DNA from: Variovorax atrisoli 110B | Lineage (GTDB): Bacteria; Pseudomonadota; Gammaproteobacteria; Burkholderiales; Burkholderiaceae_C | Assembly: GCF_000382045.1 (NCBI RefSeq) | Contig: NZ_KB907476.1 | Span: 1 to 36,711 of the forward strand | Reading direction: 5' to 3' | Length of the DNA: 36,711 nt | In this document: in pieces, positions 15,428 to 24,231 of the stretch | How positions within the stretch are numbered: the stretch's first letter is position 1 | Layout: every line of letters begins with the position of its first letter | The notes under the pieces: generated by a model | Databases searched by the model: none | Told to the model about the DNA's origin: nothing | Seen by the model: the letters and a program-made list of their open reading frames with translations, nothing else | Program-made: the position numbers and the translations under genes

Positions 15428-15973
15428 TTACACACTGTCAGGACGGCGCATCAACTCCACTTCCGGTACGCCTGCGCGCAGCTTGGCGAGCATGTCTTCC
15501 GCGTCGAACTCGATGCCGATCGGATTGCGGCTGAAGGCCTCGCTGCGCATCCACGCATTGGTGGCTTCGGCGTCGGGAAAGCTGTCGACCTGCAGCTCGA
15601 TCTGGTTGCCGTCAGGATCGAGGTAGTACAGCGACACGGTCGGCCCGTGATTGATCGTGCGGTGCGGCTCGATGCCGAGGCCCTGCAGCCGCTTGTAGGT
15701 GCCCAACAGGTCGCCGAGCGACCCGTAGGCGAAGGCCGTATGGAAGTAGCCCTCCGTGACCTGCTGCGGTCGCTGCGGATAGTCGTCCAGGGCCAGCAAC
15801 GCGATGCGGTGGTGCTCGTCGTCGTAGGTCAGGAAGGCGACCTTGCCGGAGCCGTAGGCCACGTGTGCGCCCAGCACCTTGCAATACCACTGCGTCATCG
15901 CTTGCAGGCGATTGGTGCGAAGCGCGATGTGCGCCATTCGGCGCGGCGACGGGGAAGGCTGCAGAAGACTCAT
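15428..15973 (-). CDS. One-domain extradiol dioxygenase-like VOC protein
   Basis: The 181-residue protein has two beta-alpha-beta-beta-beta modules of the vicinal oxygen chelate fold. Likely metal ligands are H15 (A-H-I-A-L), H78 (Y-F-H-T-A-F) and E126 (I-E-L-Q-V-D), the His-His-Glu set of Fe(II) extradiol enzymes. Two-domain enzymes such as BphC have about 300 residues, so this belongs to the short, one-domain kind known for some dihydroxybiphenyl and catechol cleavage enzymes. G-P-T-V-S-L-Y-Y-L-D-P-D-G-N is the typical stretch before the Glu. It likely opens the ring of the diol produced by the upstream monooxygenase. A different VOC role such as a lyase cannot be excluded. Confidence 0.85.
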   Translation of the reverse strand: MSLLQPSPSPRRMAHIALRTNRLQAMTQWYCKVLGAHVAYGSGKVAFLTYDDEHHRIALLALDDYPQRPQQVTEGYFHTAFAYGSLGDLLGTYKRLQGLGIEPHRTINHGPTVSLYYLDPDGNQIELQVDSFPDAEATNAWMRSEAFSRNPIGIEFDAEDMLAKLRAGVPEVELMRRPDSV

Positions 15974-15997
15974 GGCGGTTTCCTTTGTCCTTGGAGG

Positions 15998-17728
15998 TCA
16001 GGACGCCAGGGGCAGTGGCGTGCCCAGGCGCTGGCTGCTGCCGACCACGGAGGCAAGCACATTGCGCAAGACGTCGTGGGGGGACTCGTGACCTCCGCAG
16101 GAGCGCCACATGACGTGCCCGTCGGGACGCACCAGCACGGCGCCGTCGGCGCTAATGCCGTACAGGTCCTGGAAGGCGCCCAGGTTGTCGATCAGGTCGC
16201 CCTGCGCCCCGACCACGAAGGCCTGCGCCGCCAGGCCCGCTTCGGTGGCGATCTGGCGGAAGGCAGCTCGCCACCGCTGGCCGAGACGGCCCGCGAGCAG
16301 AGTGAAATTCAGATCCTTGAACAGGTCGATCGTGGAGAGGTCGCTGCCTTGCGGGCAACGCAGCCAGCAGTGCGGGGCACGTGCGCCCGGCATGGCTGAC
16401 GGGCGGTAGCTGTGGACCTCGGTCGGTGCGGCCACGCTGCCGTCATCGAAGACGAGCGTCGAGCGGTAGCTGTAGCCGTAGGTCTGGCCGGGATAGTCGA
16501 AGTGCTCGCGCTGCGCGGGGATCGCCTCTCGCATGCGAGCGATGTCGTCCTCCCGGAAATCCTCGTGCGTCTTGAGAATGCCGCCCAGGCCACTGGCCTC
16601 CATGTTCCTGGCGTTGCGCACGCTCTGCTCGACATTGAAGCGAATGACGGGCAGCCGTTCTTCGCCGTAGGTGTCAAGCAGTGCATCAGGGGCCACGCCG
16701 TTGACCACCAGGGCCAGCTTCCAGCACAGGTTGTGCACGTCGCCGATGGCCGTGTTCATGCCCTGGCCCCCTGTGGGTGGCAGCGGATGGGCAGCGTCGC
16801 CGGCCAGGAACACGCGTCCGGCGCGTAGCGACTCGGCCACACGCGCCTGCATGCGCCACACACGAACGTCGCGCACGCTCAGGTCGAGGTCGGCAGCGCC
16901 GACGGCGGCCTTCACAATCTGCGCGCAACGCTCGGGGGTGAAGTCCTCCGGAGCGCTCTTCGCGGGGTCGTAGCCGAAGTTGTAGGTCCAGCGGCGACGC
17001 CCGTCCAGGGCAATCAGCACGCCGACGGTCCGTGGGTTGTAGATCCACCAGAGCAGGTTGGGACGCTGCGCCACCCACCGCCAGAGATCGGCCTCGAAGT
17101 AGACGCCGATCTGATCGCCTAGCACGCCGGCGCCGCTCATGCCGATGCCGAGTTGTTCGCGCAGCGCACCGCGGGCGCCGTCGGCGGCAATGGCGTACCG
17201 CGCGTGCACCTGCCGGCGTTCGCCGTCGGGCATCTCGACGGTGGCGTGCACGCCGTGCGCATCCTGGCCGAGCGCGTCCACGCGCGTGCCGAAACGCAGT
17301 GTCACCGAAGGCAGGCCCTGCGCGCCGCGCAGCAGTTCAGGCTCGAAGGCATCCTGGGGGCAGGAGGTCTTGGCGCTCGGGCCGTGCGTCTCGGCGAGCC
17401 GGTTGCGCAGCGGATCCGCGAAGGTACGGATCTCTCCGATGAGCTCGCCGACCAGGGAGCGCACGAACGCGATGCCCTGGTTGCGATCGTGAGGAATCCC
17501 CCGAGAGCGCACCGCTTCCTCCAGACCCCAGGTCCGCAGGATTTCCATGGTCCGCGCGCTCACCACGTGGCCGCGTGGGTGAAACGAGGTGGAAGGATGC
17601 TTCTCGACCAGCAAGGTCTTGACGCCGCAGCGCCCCAGCGCGATGGCTGCGGCCAGGCCGCAGGGGCCACCGCCTACGACGAGCACGTCGAAGCGCTCTG
17701 AGCCGGTAGGTGATGCATCTGAAATCAT
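15998..17728 (-). CDS. FAD-dependent aromatic hydroxylase (class A, TfdB/MhpA-like)
   Basis: The 576-residue protein has the flavin-binding G-G-G-P-C-G (19-24) and the P-R-G-H-V-V-S-A-R-T-M-E-I stretch after it. The D-G motif A-A-D-G-A-R-G (about 181-187) binds FAD and NAD(P)H. The G-D motif L-A-G-D-A-A-H-P-L-P-P-T-G-G-Q-G-M-N (308-325) is also present. The C-terminal 150 or so residues form the thioredoxin-like domain of phenol-type hydroxylases. Length and layout fit single-component enzymes such as chlorophenol, resorcinol or 3-hydroxyphenylpropionate hydroxylases. It should add a hydroxyl group ortho to an existing one and give a catechol for the adjacent dioxygenase. It is the first gene of the operon, divergent from a TetR gene. 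The exact substrate is not readable. Confidence 0.94.
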   Translation of the reverse strand: MISDASPTGSERFDVLVVGGGPCGLAAAIALGRCGVKTLLVEKHPSTSFHPRGHVVSARTMEILRTWGLEEAVRSRGIPHDRNQGIAFVRSLVGELIGEIRTFADPLRNRLAETHGPSAKTSCPQDAFEPELLRGAQGLPSVTLRFGTRVDALGQDAHGVHATVEMPDGERRQVHARYAIAADGARGALREQLGIGMSGAGVLGDQIGVYFEADLWRWVAQRPNLLWWIYNPRTVGVLIALDGRRRWTYNFGYDPAKSAPEDFTPERCAQIVKAAVGAADLDLSVRDVRVWRMQARVAESLRAGRVFLAGDAAHPLPPTGGQGMNTAIGDVHNLCWKLALVVNGVAPDALLDTYGEERLPVIRFNVEQSVRNARNMEASGLGGILKTHEDFREDDIARMREAIPAQREHFDYPGQTYGYSYRSTLVFDDGSVAAPTEVHSYRPSAMPGARAPHCWLRCPQGSDLSTIDLFKDLNFTLLAGRLGQRWRAAFRQIATEAGLAAQAFVVGAQGDLIDNLGAFQDLYGISADGAVLVRPDGHVMWRSCGGHESPHDVLRNVLASVVGSSQRLGTPLPLAS

Positions 17729-17744
17729 CTGGATTCGAACAAAA

Positions 17745-17764
17745 TTGACTGACTGTCAATCAGT
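17745..17764. promoter_or_regulatory. Probable TetR operator between divergent genes
   Basis: The 89-bp gap between the hydroxylase and tetR starts contains two interleaved palindromes. TTGAC/GTCAA (17745-17759) has a 5-base centre, and ACTGA/TCAGT (17748-17764) has a 7-base centre. This is a fitting site for the neighbouring TetR dimer. Its position allows control of both the catabolic operon and the regulator. Binding is inferred, not shown. Confidence 0.65.
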
Positions 17765-17838
17765 TTAAGAGTCTGTCGCGTCTCTGGTGTTGTGGTTTTC
17801 CCGGGGGCGGTGGCGGTTTGGCCGCCAGGCACGGGGAT

Positions 17839-18498
17839 ATGATTTCTTGCATGAACGAACCCCTTGATTCGCCGCGACCGCGGTCTGCGCGGCCAGGCGC
17901 GGCAAAGCCACCCACCGGCAAGCAGCGAGTGCTGGCGGCCGCCGAGCGACTGTTCGCCAGCCGGGGGTTTCTAGACGTGCCGGCGTCGGAGATCGCGCGG
18001 GAAGCCGGTGTGGCTCACGGGCTTCTGTTCCATCACTTCGGTTCGATGGAAGAGCTCTATGCCGAGGTCAGCCGCGTAGCTGCGGCGCGAATGGACGAGG
18101 CACAGCTGACATCGTTTCGCGGTGACACCGCGCGCCAGCGGATCACATCGTTCCTGCGCGCGCACATGCGTGCCGTCAAGCAGAGGGAGGGGGATGCGAT
18201 CTTTCGGGCTCGCTCGTCCAATGCGGCGCTCAGCAACTCCATCGCGAAGATCTGGGAAGAATCACGCGGCAAAGCCATCGATCAGGTGATGGCTGTGCTG
18301 GGCATTGCCCGGCCGACCAAACGCATGCGGGTGTCCCTGCGCGCCTGGATAGGCTTTCATGACCAGCTGGTGCTTGGCTGGCTTGCCGACAAGGCACTTA
18401 GCGAGACCGAGGTGATCGAGTGGACAATTCGACTGCTTGAACACTTGGCGGAGGATGTGCTGGGTGTGTCGATCGATCACCCAGTCGCCTCCGCGTGA
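17839..18498 (+). CDS. TetR-family transcriptional regulator
   Basis: The product is about 219 residues from ATG 17839, the codon following GGGGAT; TTG 17818 and ATG 17851 are alternatives. The N-terminal TetR HTH spans K-Q-R-V-L-A-A-A-E-R-L-F-A-S-R-G-F through A-S-E-I-A-R-E-A-G-V-A-H-G-L-L-F-H-H-F, with the recognition helix ending in F-H-H-F in place of the usual Y-Y-H-F. The C-terminal helical region (about 70-215) is the ligand and dimer domain and shows no specific family. It is transcribed away from the hydroxylase gene and probably represses the operon until the substrate or an intermediate binds. Confidence 0.92.
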   Translation: MISCMNEPLDSPRPRSARPGAAKPPTGKQRVLAAAERLFASRGFLDVPASEIAREAGVAHGLLFHHFGSMEELYAEVSRVAAARMDEAQLTSFRGDTARQRITSFLRAHMRAVKQREGDAIFRARSSNAALSNSIAKIWEESRGKAIDQVMAVLGIARPTKRMRVSLRAWIGFHDQLVLGWLADKALSETEVIEWTIRLLEHLAEDVLGVSIDHPVASA

Positions 18499-18776
18499 AA
18501 GTGCAGCAAGGTGATCGGGATATCCGGCCTGCTGCACTGTCGATGAAAGTACTGGCCGATCCGCCGCAAGCCACCTTCGCCTCGAGGGTCGAAGTCGCCG
18601 GCACAGAAGGAGAGAAAAGGGCTGCCGTCAGCAACGGTCTTGGGCCAGATCACGACCTCGTTCTTTACTGGGATGCCAATCCGGACGCTGGCCCCGGTGA
18701 ACGGCTGCACCACGCCGATGGGGATGTCAGCGTCAGCAGCGCCAGGGGAGACCGCCGCGATAGCGGCGAACTTCAA
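18477..18776 (-). pseudogene. Decayed LivK-like (branched-chain amino-acid type) binding-protein fragment
   Basis: The minus-strand frame reads L-K-F-A-A-I-A-A-V (signal-peptide like). It is followed by A-D-I-P-I-G-V-V-Q-P-F-T-G-A-S-V-R-I-G-I-P-V-K-N. That is close to the start of periplasmic binding proteins of the Peripla_BP_6 family, where K-I-G-V-V-x-P-L-T-G precedes the ligand site. A-G-D-F-D-P-R is a likely remnant of the conserved A-G-D-P motif. Beyond that the similarity is lost, and the frame is only 99 codons against about 380 for full members. It overlaps the end of tetR by 22 bases. From here to 19597 no intact gene is seen. Confidence 0.4.
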
Positions 18777-19618
18777 CCAAAATGTGCACCGCGGGCCCGC
18801 GGCCTTAGCGATTCCCCGGGGCGCCAGCTATGACTGGCAGCACAATATCCTGCTGGTACAGCGCAAGCCGGAACCCTGAGGAACGGCGCACCTTCGTGGA
18901 CATGCCTGAAGCGTCGCAGCTGTTACACCGCGATCGGCTGCACCAGGTCGCCTGCGACCACTCGCTGGCCATCTTGTTGATGGCCGGCTTGGATGCAGTG
19001 ATCGCGGCGGTCGAGTTGGAGAGCCGCCCGTCGTCGTCAGCGCCCTGGATCGGCTCAGGGCCCATCGACGGCGCCACTGAGCGTTGGGACGGTGTTGCAG
19101 GAAGAGCGGGCCCCGCTGGCCGACACGAGACGCTACGACGGCAATCGTACTTCTTGCACCACAAGTTGCTCGAGCTTGGCATCACTCTTGGCCTTTGTGA
19201 ATACCGCTTGGCTCAATTGGCGTAGCAGCCTAGAGCTCGTCGATGAATCGGCGAGCTGTTGCTCTTGCATCTACAGCTAGCGGAGCGGGCGACAGCGATT
19301 CGTAATTCGCTCGTGCTCTGCGCACGCGGTCACGCCACTGCTTCCTCGCATGTGTCGAGGTACTCACCATCGAATGAATTGATTGCAGATATATGGGGCG
19401 CCGCTTGTATTTCTCGACGCACGCCCTCCAGCAGCTTGTGCAGAGGTGGGCATCCCTAGCGCCCGCACCACCTGCGTCCCAGTGAGCGCCCATAGCGCAA
19501 GCAAGGCGGCGGTGCGCAACCTCGCGATATCGAATACCTAGACGAATTTGCGAAAGTTTCCCATAATATTTTTCAAATAGGACACCCTTCCTCTTCCTTG
19601 CAGATATCAACACGCACC
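18777..19618. other. Gene-poor stretch before the AraC regulator
   Basis: Open frames on both strands in this stretch overlap each other and show no recognisable domain. The left part may be further debris upstream of the LivK-like fragment. The right part, around 19545-19600, is AT-rich (CCATAATATTTTTCAAATAG) and is a plausible promoter region for the AraC gene. No transposon end or RNA gene was found. Confidence 0.35.
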
Positions 19619-20470
19619 ATGTCGAGCGTCGCCATCGTGGATTTCACTGTGCCCAAGGATGTCGACAACGTCCCTAGACCCGTTGTTGCTCTGAGTGCCA
19701 CTTCGGTGACACAGGGCTGGGAAAACGCGAGGCATCAGCACCGCAAGGCTCAACTGATCTACTCCGTGCGCGGCATCCTCAACTGCGAGATCGAAGACGG
19801 CGTTTGGATCGTTCCGCCGCAGTGCGCCATATGGATCCCGGGAGACTTGCCGCACGCGGCCCGAGGGGCGGGTGAAACGGAATGCTATTGCCTCTTCGTC
19901 GAGCCAGATGCCGCGCCAGACCTTCCGAAAACCTGCTGCACGATTTCGGTATCGCCGTTGCTACGCGAGTTGCTGCTGAAGGTGGCCGGTTTTGCTGAGC
20001 TATACGCACTGGGGGGGCGGGAAGACCGGCTGATTGCCGCGTTGCTCGATGAGTTGGCGGCAGCGCCGGTGGAAGATCTGCATCTGCCAATGCCGCGCGA
20101 CCCCCGATTGCGTCGTCTCGCGGAAATGATGCTGGCCGACCCCACCGACAAGACTTCGAAGGCCGATTGGGCTGTTCGCATTGGCATGAGCGAGCGAAGC
20201 ATGAGCCGTCTTCTGCTGCACGAAATTGGAATGAGCTTCGGGCGCTGGCGTCGGCAGCTTCATGTGATCCTTGCGCTTCAACGTTTGACCAAGGGTGAGA
20301 ACGTGCAAACGGTGGCGTTGGAGCTCGGGTACGAAAACGCCAGCGGATTCGTGACGATGTTCCGCAAGGCGGTGGGCAAGCCTCCAGCACGATACCTCTC
20401 GGATCGCATGAGCGGCGCCGAGCTTGCGTCCGTGCCCGGCATCATGCTTCCTGATGAAATCTCATCCTGA
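19619..20470 (+). CDS. AraC-family regulator with cupin-type sensor domain
   Basis: From ATG 19619 the product is 283 residues; an in-frame TTG at 19598 is the alternative. The N-terminal cupin domain has H-Q-H-R-K-A-Q-L-I-Y and V-P-P-Q-C-A-I-W-I-P-G-D-L-P-H, the metal/ligand barrel typical of AraC_binding. The C-terminal HTH_18 domain (about 175-275) carries the two helix-turn-helix units, including A-V-R-I-G-M-S-E-R-S-M-S-R-L-L and A-L-E-L-G-Y-E-N-A-S-G-F-V-T-M-F-R-K. This layout is common in regulators of efflux genes and metabolism. The C-terminal fragment of an efflux channel lies further downstream on the other strand, but no target is certain. Confidence 0.92.
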   Translation: MSSVAIVDFTVPKDVDNVPRPVVALSATSVTQGWENARHQHRKAQLIYSVRGILNCEIEDGVWIVPPQCAIWIPGDLPHAARGAGETECYCLFVEPDAAPDLPKTCCTISVSPLLRELLLKVAGFAELYALGGREDRLIAALLDELAAAPVEDLHLPMPRDPRLRRLAEMMLADPTDKTSKADWAVRIGMSERSMSRLLLHEIGMSFGRWRRQLHVILALQRLTKGENVQTVALELGYENASGFVTMFRKAVGKPPARYLSDRMSGAELASVPGIMLPDEISS

Positions 20471-20538
20471 CCGGATCAGGCTGTCTTGGCCTGGGACGAC
20501 CGCCTAACCTCCGTCGCATGCGATCCTGCCTTGCGGAG

Positions 20539-21090
20539 TTACCGACATTTCGCACACGTCGTGGTGATCGTGAAGATTGACCCTTCGTCGACAGCGAAGC
20601 CCTCGCCGAATGCCCGTGATCGCAGGTGTTCACGTAGCGCCAGGTCTTCAATGAAAACCAGCCGTTCGCCACATTGACATCGCAGTGTGTCGGACTGGTC
20701 GTTTAGCGCCTCTGGTTTGATTGCGTAGAACGCGCGCCTGCGCGCGCCCTCCGTGCGGACCAACAATCCAGCAGTCCATAAATCATGCAGTGCCCGGTAA
20801 ATCGATCCTGCCGAGAGCCTGTCGAATTGCGTGCTGAGGATGCGATACATCCGGCTGGCGTCCAGACAGCTCGGGGCGACTTTCTCCAATGTGCTCAACA
20901 CGCTGGCACGAGCCTTCGTCGGTCGCAGCCCCTTCGCCGTCAAACGTCGTTCCTGAGACGAGGTCGGCGATCCGGCCTCCGCACGGGCTGCCGCAAAGTG
21001 CTTGATCTTGTGCTTGCCTGCTAGCGGCTTCTTGTTGCCGAATGACGCAATCAAGTCGACGATCGGAGGTGGGTGATCGTAGGGGTCCAT
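20539..21090 (-). CDS. Fur-family regulator with unusual metal ligands
   Basis: The 183-residue protein has a 45-residue charged extension. The winged helix of the Fur family follows: L-T-A-K-G-L-R-P-T-K-A-R-A-S-V-L (50-65) and S-A-G-S-I-Y-R-A-L-H-D-L-W-T-A-G-L-L-V-R (93-112). The dimer domain contains C138-Q-C140-G and C179-A-K-C182, a structural zinc site. The His-rich stretch (H-H-D-H) that normally precedes the first Cys pair and senses Fe or Zn is missing, replaced by K-P-E-A-L-N-D-Q-S-D. The first pair is C-x-C, not C-x-x-C. It may therefore sense something else or act structurally. Strong ribosome-binding site AAGGAA precedes ATG 21090. A siderophore receptor lies nearby, so a link to metal uptake is plausible. 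Confidence 0.85.
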   Translation of the reverse strand: MDPYDHPPPIVDLIASFGNKKPLAGKHKIKHFAAARAEAGSPTSSQERRLTAKGLRPTKARASVLSTLEKVAPSCLDASRMYRILSTQFDRLSAGSIYRALHDLWTAGLLVRTEGARRRAFYAIKPEALNDQSDTLRCQCGERLVFIEDLALREHLRSRAFGEGFAVDEGSIFTITTTCAKCR

Positions 21091-21211
21091 CTATTGTTCC
21101 TTCGCTATGCCAGACATCGGTCGTTTGTCGCGACGCGAAAGCGGTGTGGCTCATGGCTAGCTCGGTCACGGCGGGACGGTGGAGGCACCACCTCGCCGGT
21201 TCCCGTCGAAC

Positions 21212-21520
21212 CTAACGCGCCGCGGCCAGTTCCCATCCGCCACCAGGCGCCTTGAACACGCCGACCCGGGCGGACCCTACGCACTGGTCGGCGTCGGCCA
21301 TTTGCGATCTTGCGTCGATCAAAGTGCCCTGTGCCACGATCACGTCAAGGTAGCTGATCGATCCGACGCGGTAGCGCTGATCTGCCAACTGGAAGGCCCG
21401 ATCAGCCTGGTCACGAGCTTCGATCAGCGCCTGACGCTGCTGCATGGCGGCACCGTAAGTGCTCAAGGATTGCTCGGACTTCTTCAGCGCATTCAGCACT
21501 GCGCCATCGGCGGTACTCAT
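21212..21520 (-). pseudogene. C-terminal fragment of an RND-type outer-membrane efflux channel (TolC/NodT family)
   Basis: The frame of 102 residues shows the last coiled-coil repeat and final strand of an OEP-domain channel. A-D-R-A-F-Q-L-A-D-Q-R-Y-R-V-G-S-I-S-Y-L-D-V matches the L-A-x-x-R-Y-x-x-G-x-x-x-Y-L-D conserved motif. It ends in F-K-A-P-G-G-G-W-E, the usual C-terminus of NodT lipoproteins. Complete proteins have about 460-490 residues, so most of the gene is missing. Upstream of 21520 no continuation was found. The RND pump and adaptor genes are absent. It is probably the scar of a deletion. Confidence 0.75.
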
Positions 21521-21866
21521 GCGTTTCTCTCAACGACTACCCGTGTCAGGGAGGCGCCCGACTGGCTGCGCAGAGTCCGCATACAACGGCAAAAGGGGGA
21601 CACAAGGGATTCCTCGATAAGAACAAAGCGTTTGTTCGGCCGGCCATGGACGCGGAGCTGAGCCATGGCAAACACAATCGGCAACAGCGTAACCATGCCT
21701 ATTGGATGCCTCATTGCGAAATCGGTCCAAAATATTTTTCATTACGGCCATTCCGTAGGGAGTCATCGCACTTGGCCTAAGTGAATAACAATCTGGCCCA
21801 GTTTCGCCATCGATCCTTTTGTCCTCATCGTTAAATACGGCATCTAAATGCAAATGAGTCTTGTTG

Positions 21867-24179
21867 ATGTCCGTCTTCAGAACTGCTGGAAAGCCCCGTT
21901 GGCCCGTCGATGTGCGCACAGAGGGCGCCGCCCATCCTCATCTGAATGTGCTTTGCAAGCCCGCTCAGAGGAGTTCGTCCCGCACCGTGCTGGGCTCGGC
22001 AGTCGCGGCGGCGGTTTTCATTGGCGCGCAGGGCTCATCCGCCGCTGAGCCAGGGCAGATCCAAACCAAGCCGGGGGGAACGTCTCAGGATGAGACAGCC
22101 TTGCCGGCCATTACCGTGACGGGCCGCATGGATGCGGCGACGACCGAAAGTACTGGCTCCTACACCACGGGCCAAACCGCAGCGGCGACGCACCTGCCGC
22201 TGTCCCTGCAGGAGACACCGCAGGCGGTGACGGTGATTACGCGCCAGCGCATGGACGATCAGCAGTTGAATTCCGTGCAGAGCGTGCTGGAGAACACGAC
22301 AGGCGTTTCGGCGTATCAGTCCGACAGCGAACGAACGAGTTTCTACTCACGCGGTTTCTTGATCAACAACGTTCAGTACGACGGCATACCTACCGACGTC
22401 GGCAACATCGTCAACGGAAGCGGCATCGGTTCCGTAGATACCGCGTTCTACGATCGTGTCGAGGTAGTGCGCGGCGGCTCCGGTTTGCTGACCGGCACTG
22501 GTAATCCCTCGGCCGCAATCAACCTGGTGCGCAAACGACCGACCCGTGACTTCTCGGCGTCTGCCTCGCTCGGTGCCGGGAGTTGGGACACCTACCGGGG
22601 CATGGCCGACATCTCCACGCCGTTGACCGGGGACGGCCGCATCCGCGCGCGCATGGTAGGAACTTACCAGGACGGGCACTCGTACGTCGACGGCTACAAG
22701 CCGCAGAGGAAGTCGTTCTACGGCATCGTCGAGGCAGATCTGACGCCAGACACGACGGTGAGCCTGGGCTATGACTACCAGGACATCACGCCGAAGGGCT
22801 CCACCTGGGGAGGGTTGCCGCTATGGTTCAGCGACGGCACGCAGGCGGAATACTCGCGCTCCAGGAACTACGCGCAGGACTGGAGCCATTGGAACAACAC
22901 CCTCAAGACGGCGTTCGCTGAGATCGAGCACCGCTTCGACAACGGCTGGAAACTCCGAGCCGTCGCCAACCAATACCGTACTGGATACGATGCCGAACTG
23001 CTCGGTCTGATCGGCCGCCCCGATCGCGCCACGGGACTGGGCTCCTACCCCTACGGTGCTTATCCGGTAGCGCTGGCATCCGAAGGTCGCAGCCGTCAAA
23101 ACACCTTCGATGTGATGGCGAGCGGTCCGTTCGAACTGCTTGGCCGTCAGCACGACTTGGTGGTAGGGGCGACGAGTTCGCGCCGCACGGTTAGCCAAGA
23201 GGATATCGCTCCGTTCTATCCAGGCTTTGCGCCTGTGAATGTCTATGAACTGAGCCCAGCCTTTCCCCGCCCCAACTTCGACGCCATGGCTTCGATACCG
23301 ACCCGCACACGAATCAAGCAGCGCGGTGTCTTTGGCGCAGCCCGGTTCTCGCTGGCAGAGCCTCTGAAACTCGTCGTCGGCGGCCGCTTCAGCAACTACG
23401 AAATCGACGACGACGTCGGTGGCTCGTCGTTGCACTACAAAAAAAGCGGTGAATTCACTCCGTATGCGGGCCTGATCTACGACATCGACAAGACCTATTC
23501 GGCCTATGTGAGCTACACGGGCATATTCAATCCGCAAACTGACTATCGGGACAGCAAGGGCAACGTGCTCACGCCGTCGAAGGGAAAGACCAAGGAAATC
23601 GGCCTCAAGGGCGCGTATGTGGATGGGGGTCTGAACGCGTCGGTTGCTTTGTTCGAGACCGAGCTGGACAACGCGGCGCAGATGATTGCAGGCACCTATA
23701 CGCCGGGAGGCGCCCAAGCCTATAGAGGTGCTGATGGAACGAAGTCGCGCGGAATCGAACTGGACTTGCAGGGCGAGCTGGCGCGTGGCTGGAACATCTA
23801 CGCAGGCATCACCCATTTCACTGCGCAAGATGGCAATGGCGTCCGCTTGAATTCGCAAATACCTCGGACCACGGTCCAGCTTTTCACTATCTACCAGCTG
23901 CCCGGCGAGTGGAGCAAGTTGACGCTAGGCGGAGGCGTCCGATGGCAAAGCCGCTTCTACCAGGCGCCCAACACGGGAACCAGTTCGCTCGGCGGAGAAC
24001 AGGGATCCTATGCCTTGGGGTCGCTCGTGGCGCGTTACGCCTTCACCGAAAAGATGAACGTCGCCGTCAACATCAACAACGTGTTCGACAAGAAATACGC
24101 GCTACAGAAGGGCGATTTCGACACCGTGAGTTATGGCGCACCGCGCAACGTGATGGTGACGCTGAACTACAGGTATTGA
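21867..24179 (+). CDS. TonB-dependent siderophore receptor (no STN domain)
   Basis: From ATG 21867 (in-frame TTGs lie six and three bases upstream) this is a 770-residue outer-membrane receptor. The leader has a hydrophobic run V-L-G-S-A-V-A-A-A-V-F-I-G-A. A TonB box-like segment, A-I-T-V-T-G, follows. The plug domain has E-T-P-Q-A-V-T-V-I-T-R-Q-R-M, F-Y-S-R-G-F and D-R-V-E-V-V-R-G-G-S-G-L-L. The long barrel ends in N-V-M-V-T-L-N-Y-R-Y with terminal aromatic Tyr. It resembles FhuE/FpvA-type receptors for hydroxamate or mixed siderophores. There is no N-terminal signalling domain, so it is a plain transporter. Two small genes follow at close spacing. No clean Fur box was found upstream. Confidence 0.95.
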   Translation: MSVFRTAGKPRWPVDVRTEGAAHPHLNVLCKPAQRSSSRTVLGSAVAAAVFIGAQGSSAAEPGQIQTKPGGTSQDETALPAITVTGRMDAATTESTGSYTTGQTAAATHLPLSLQETPQAVTVITRQRMDDQQLNSVQSVLENTTGVSAYQSDSERTSFYSRGFLINNVQYDGIPTDVGNIVNGSGIGSVDTAFYDRVEVVRGGSGLLTGTGNPSAAINLVRKRPTRDFSASASLGAGSWDTYRGMADISTPLTGDGRIRARMVGTYQDGHSYVDGYKPQRKSFYGIVEADLTPDTTVSLGYDYQDITPKGSTWGGLPLWFSDGTQAEYSRSRNYAQDWSHWNNTLKTAFAEIEHRFDNGWKLRAVANQYRTGYDAELLGLIGRPDRATGLGSYPYGAYPVALASEGRSRQNTFDVMASGPFELLGRQHDLVVGATSSRRTVSQEDIAPFYPGFAPVNVYELSPAFPRPNFDAMASIPTRTRIKQRGVFGAARFSLAEPLKLVVGGRFSNYEIDDDVGGSSLHYKKSGEFTPYAGLIYDIDKTYSAYVSYTGIFNPQTDYRDSKGNVLTPSKGKTKEIGLKGAYVDGGLNASVALFETELDNAAQMIAGTYTPGGAQAYRGADGTKSRGIELDLQGELARGWNIYAGITHFTAQDGNGVRLNSQIPRTTVQLFTIYQLPGEWSKLTLGGGVRWQSRFYQAPNTGTSSLGGEQGSYALGSLVARYAFTEKMNVAVNINNVFDKKYALQKGDFDTVSYGAPRNVMVTLNYRY

Positions 24180-24231
24180 TTTGTTCGCAGCCGATGCTTC
24201 AGGCCTTGGGATCGCAGACACACAGCCATTG

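Noticed and set aside
14942..16399. Plus-strand ORF of 485 codons
   Set aside because: Antisense to the binding protein, VOC and hydroxylase genes, all of which have clear family motifs; no recognisable domain of its own.
20466..20480. CCTGA/TCAGG inverted repeat at the AraC stop codon
   Set aside because: Only a 5-bp stem without a T tract; too weak to call a terminator.
22821..23858. Minus-strand ORF of 345 codons inside the first receptor gene
   Set aside because: Antisense to a clear TonB-dependent barrel, no recognisable motif.
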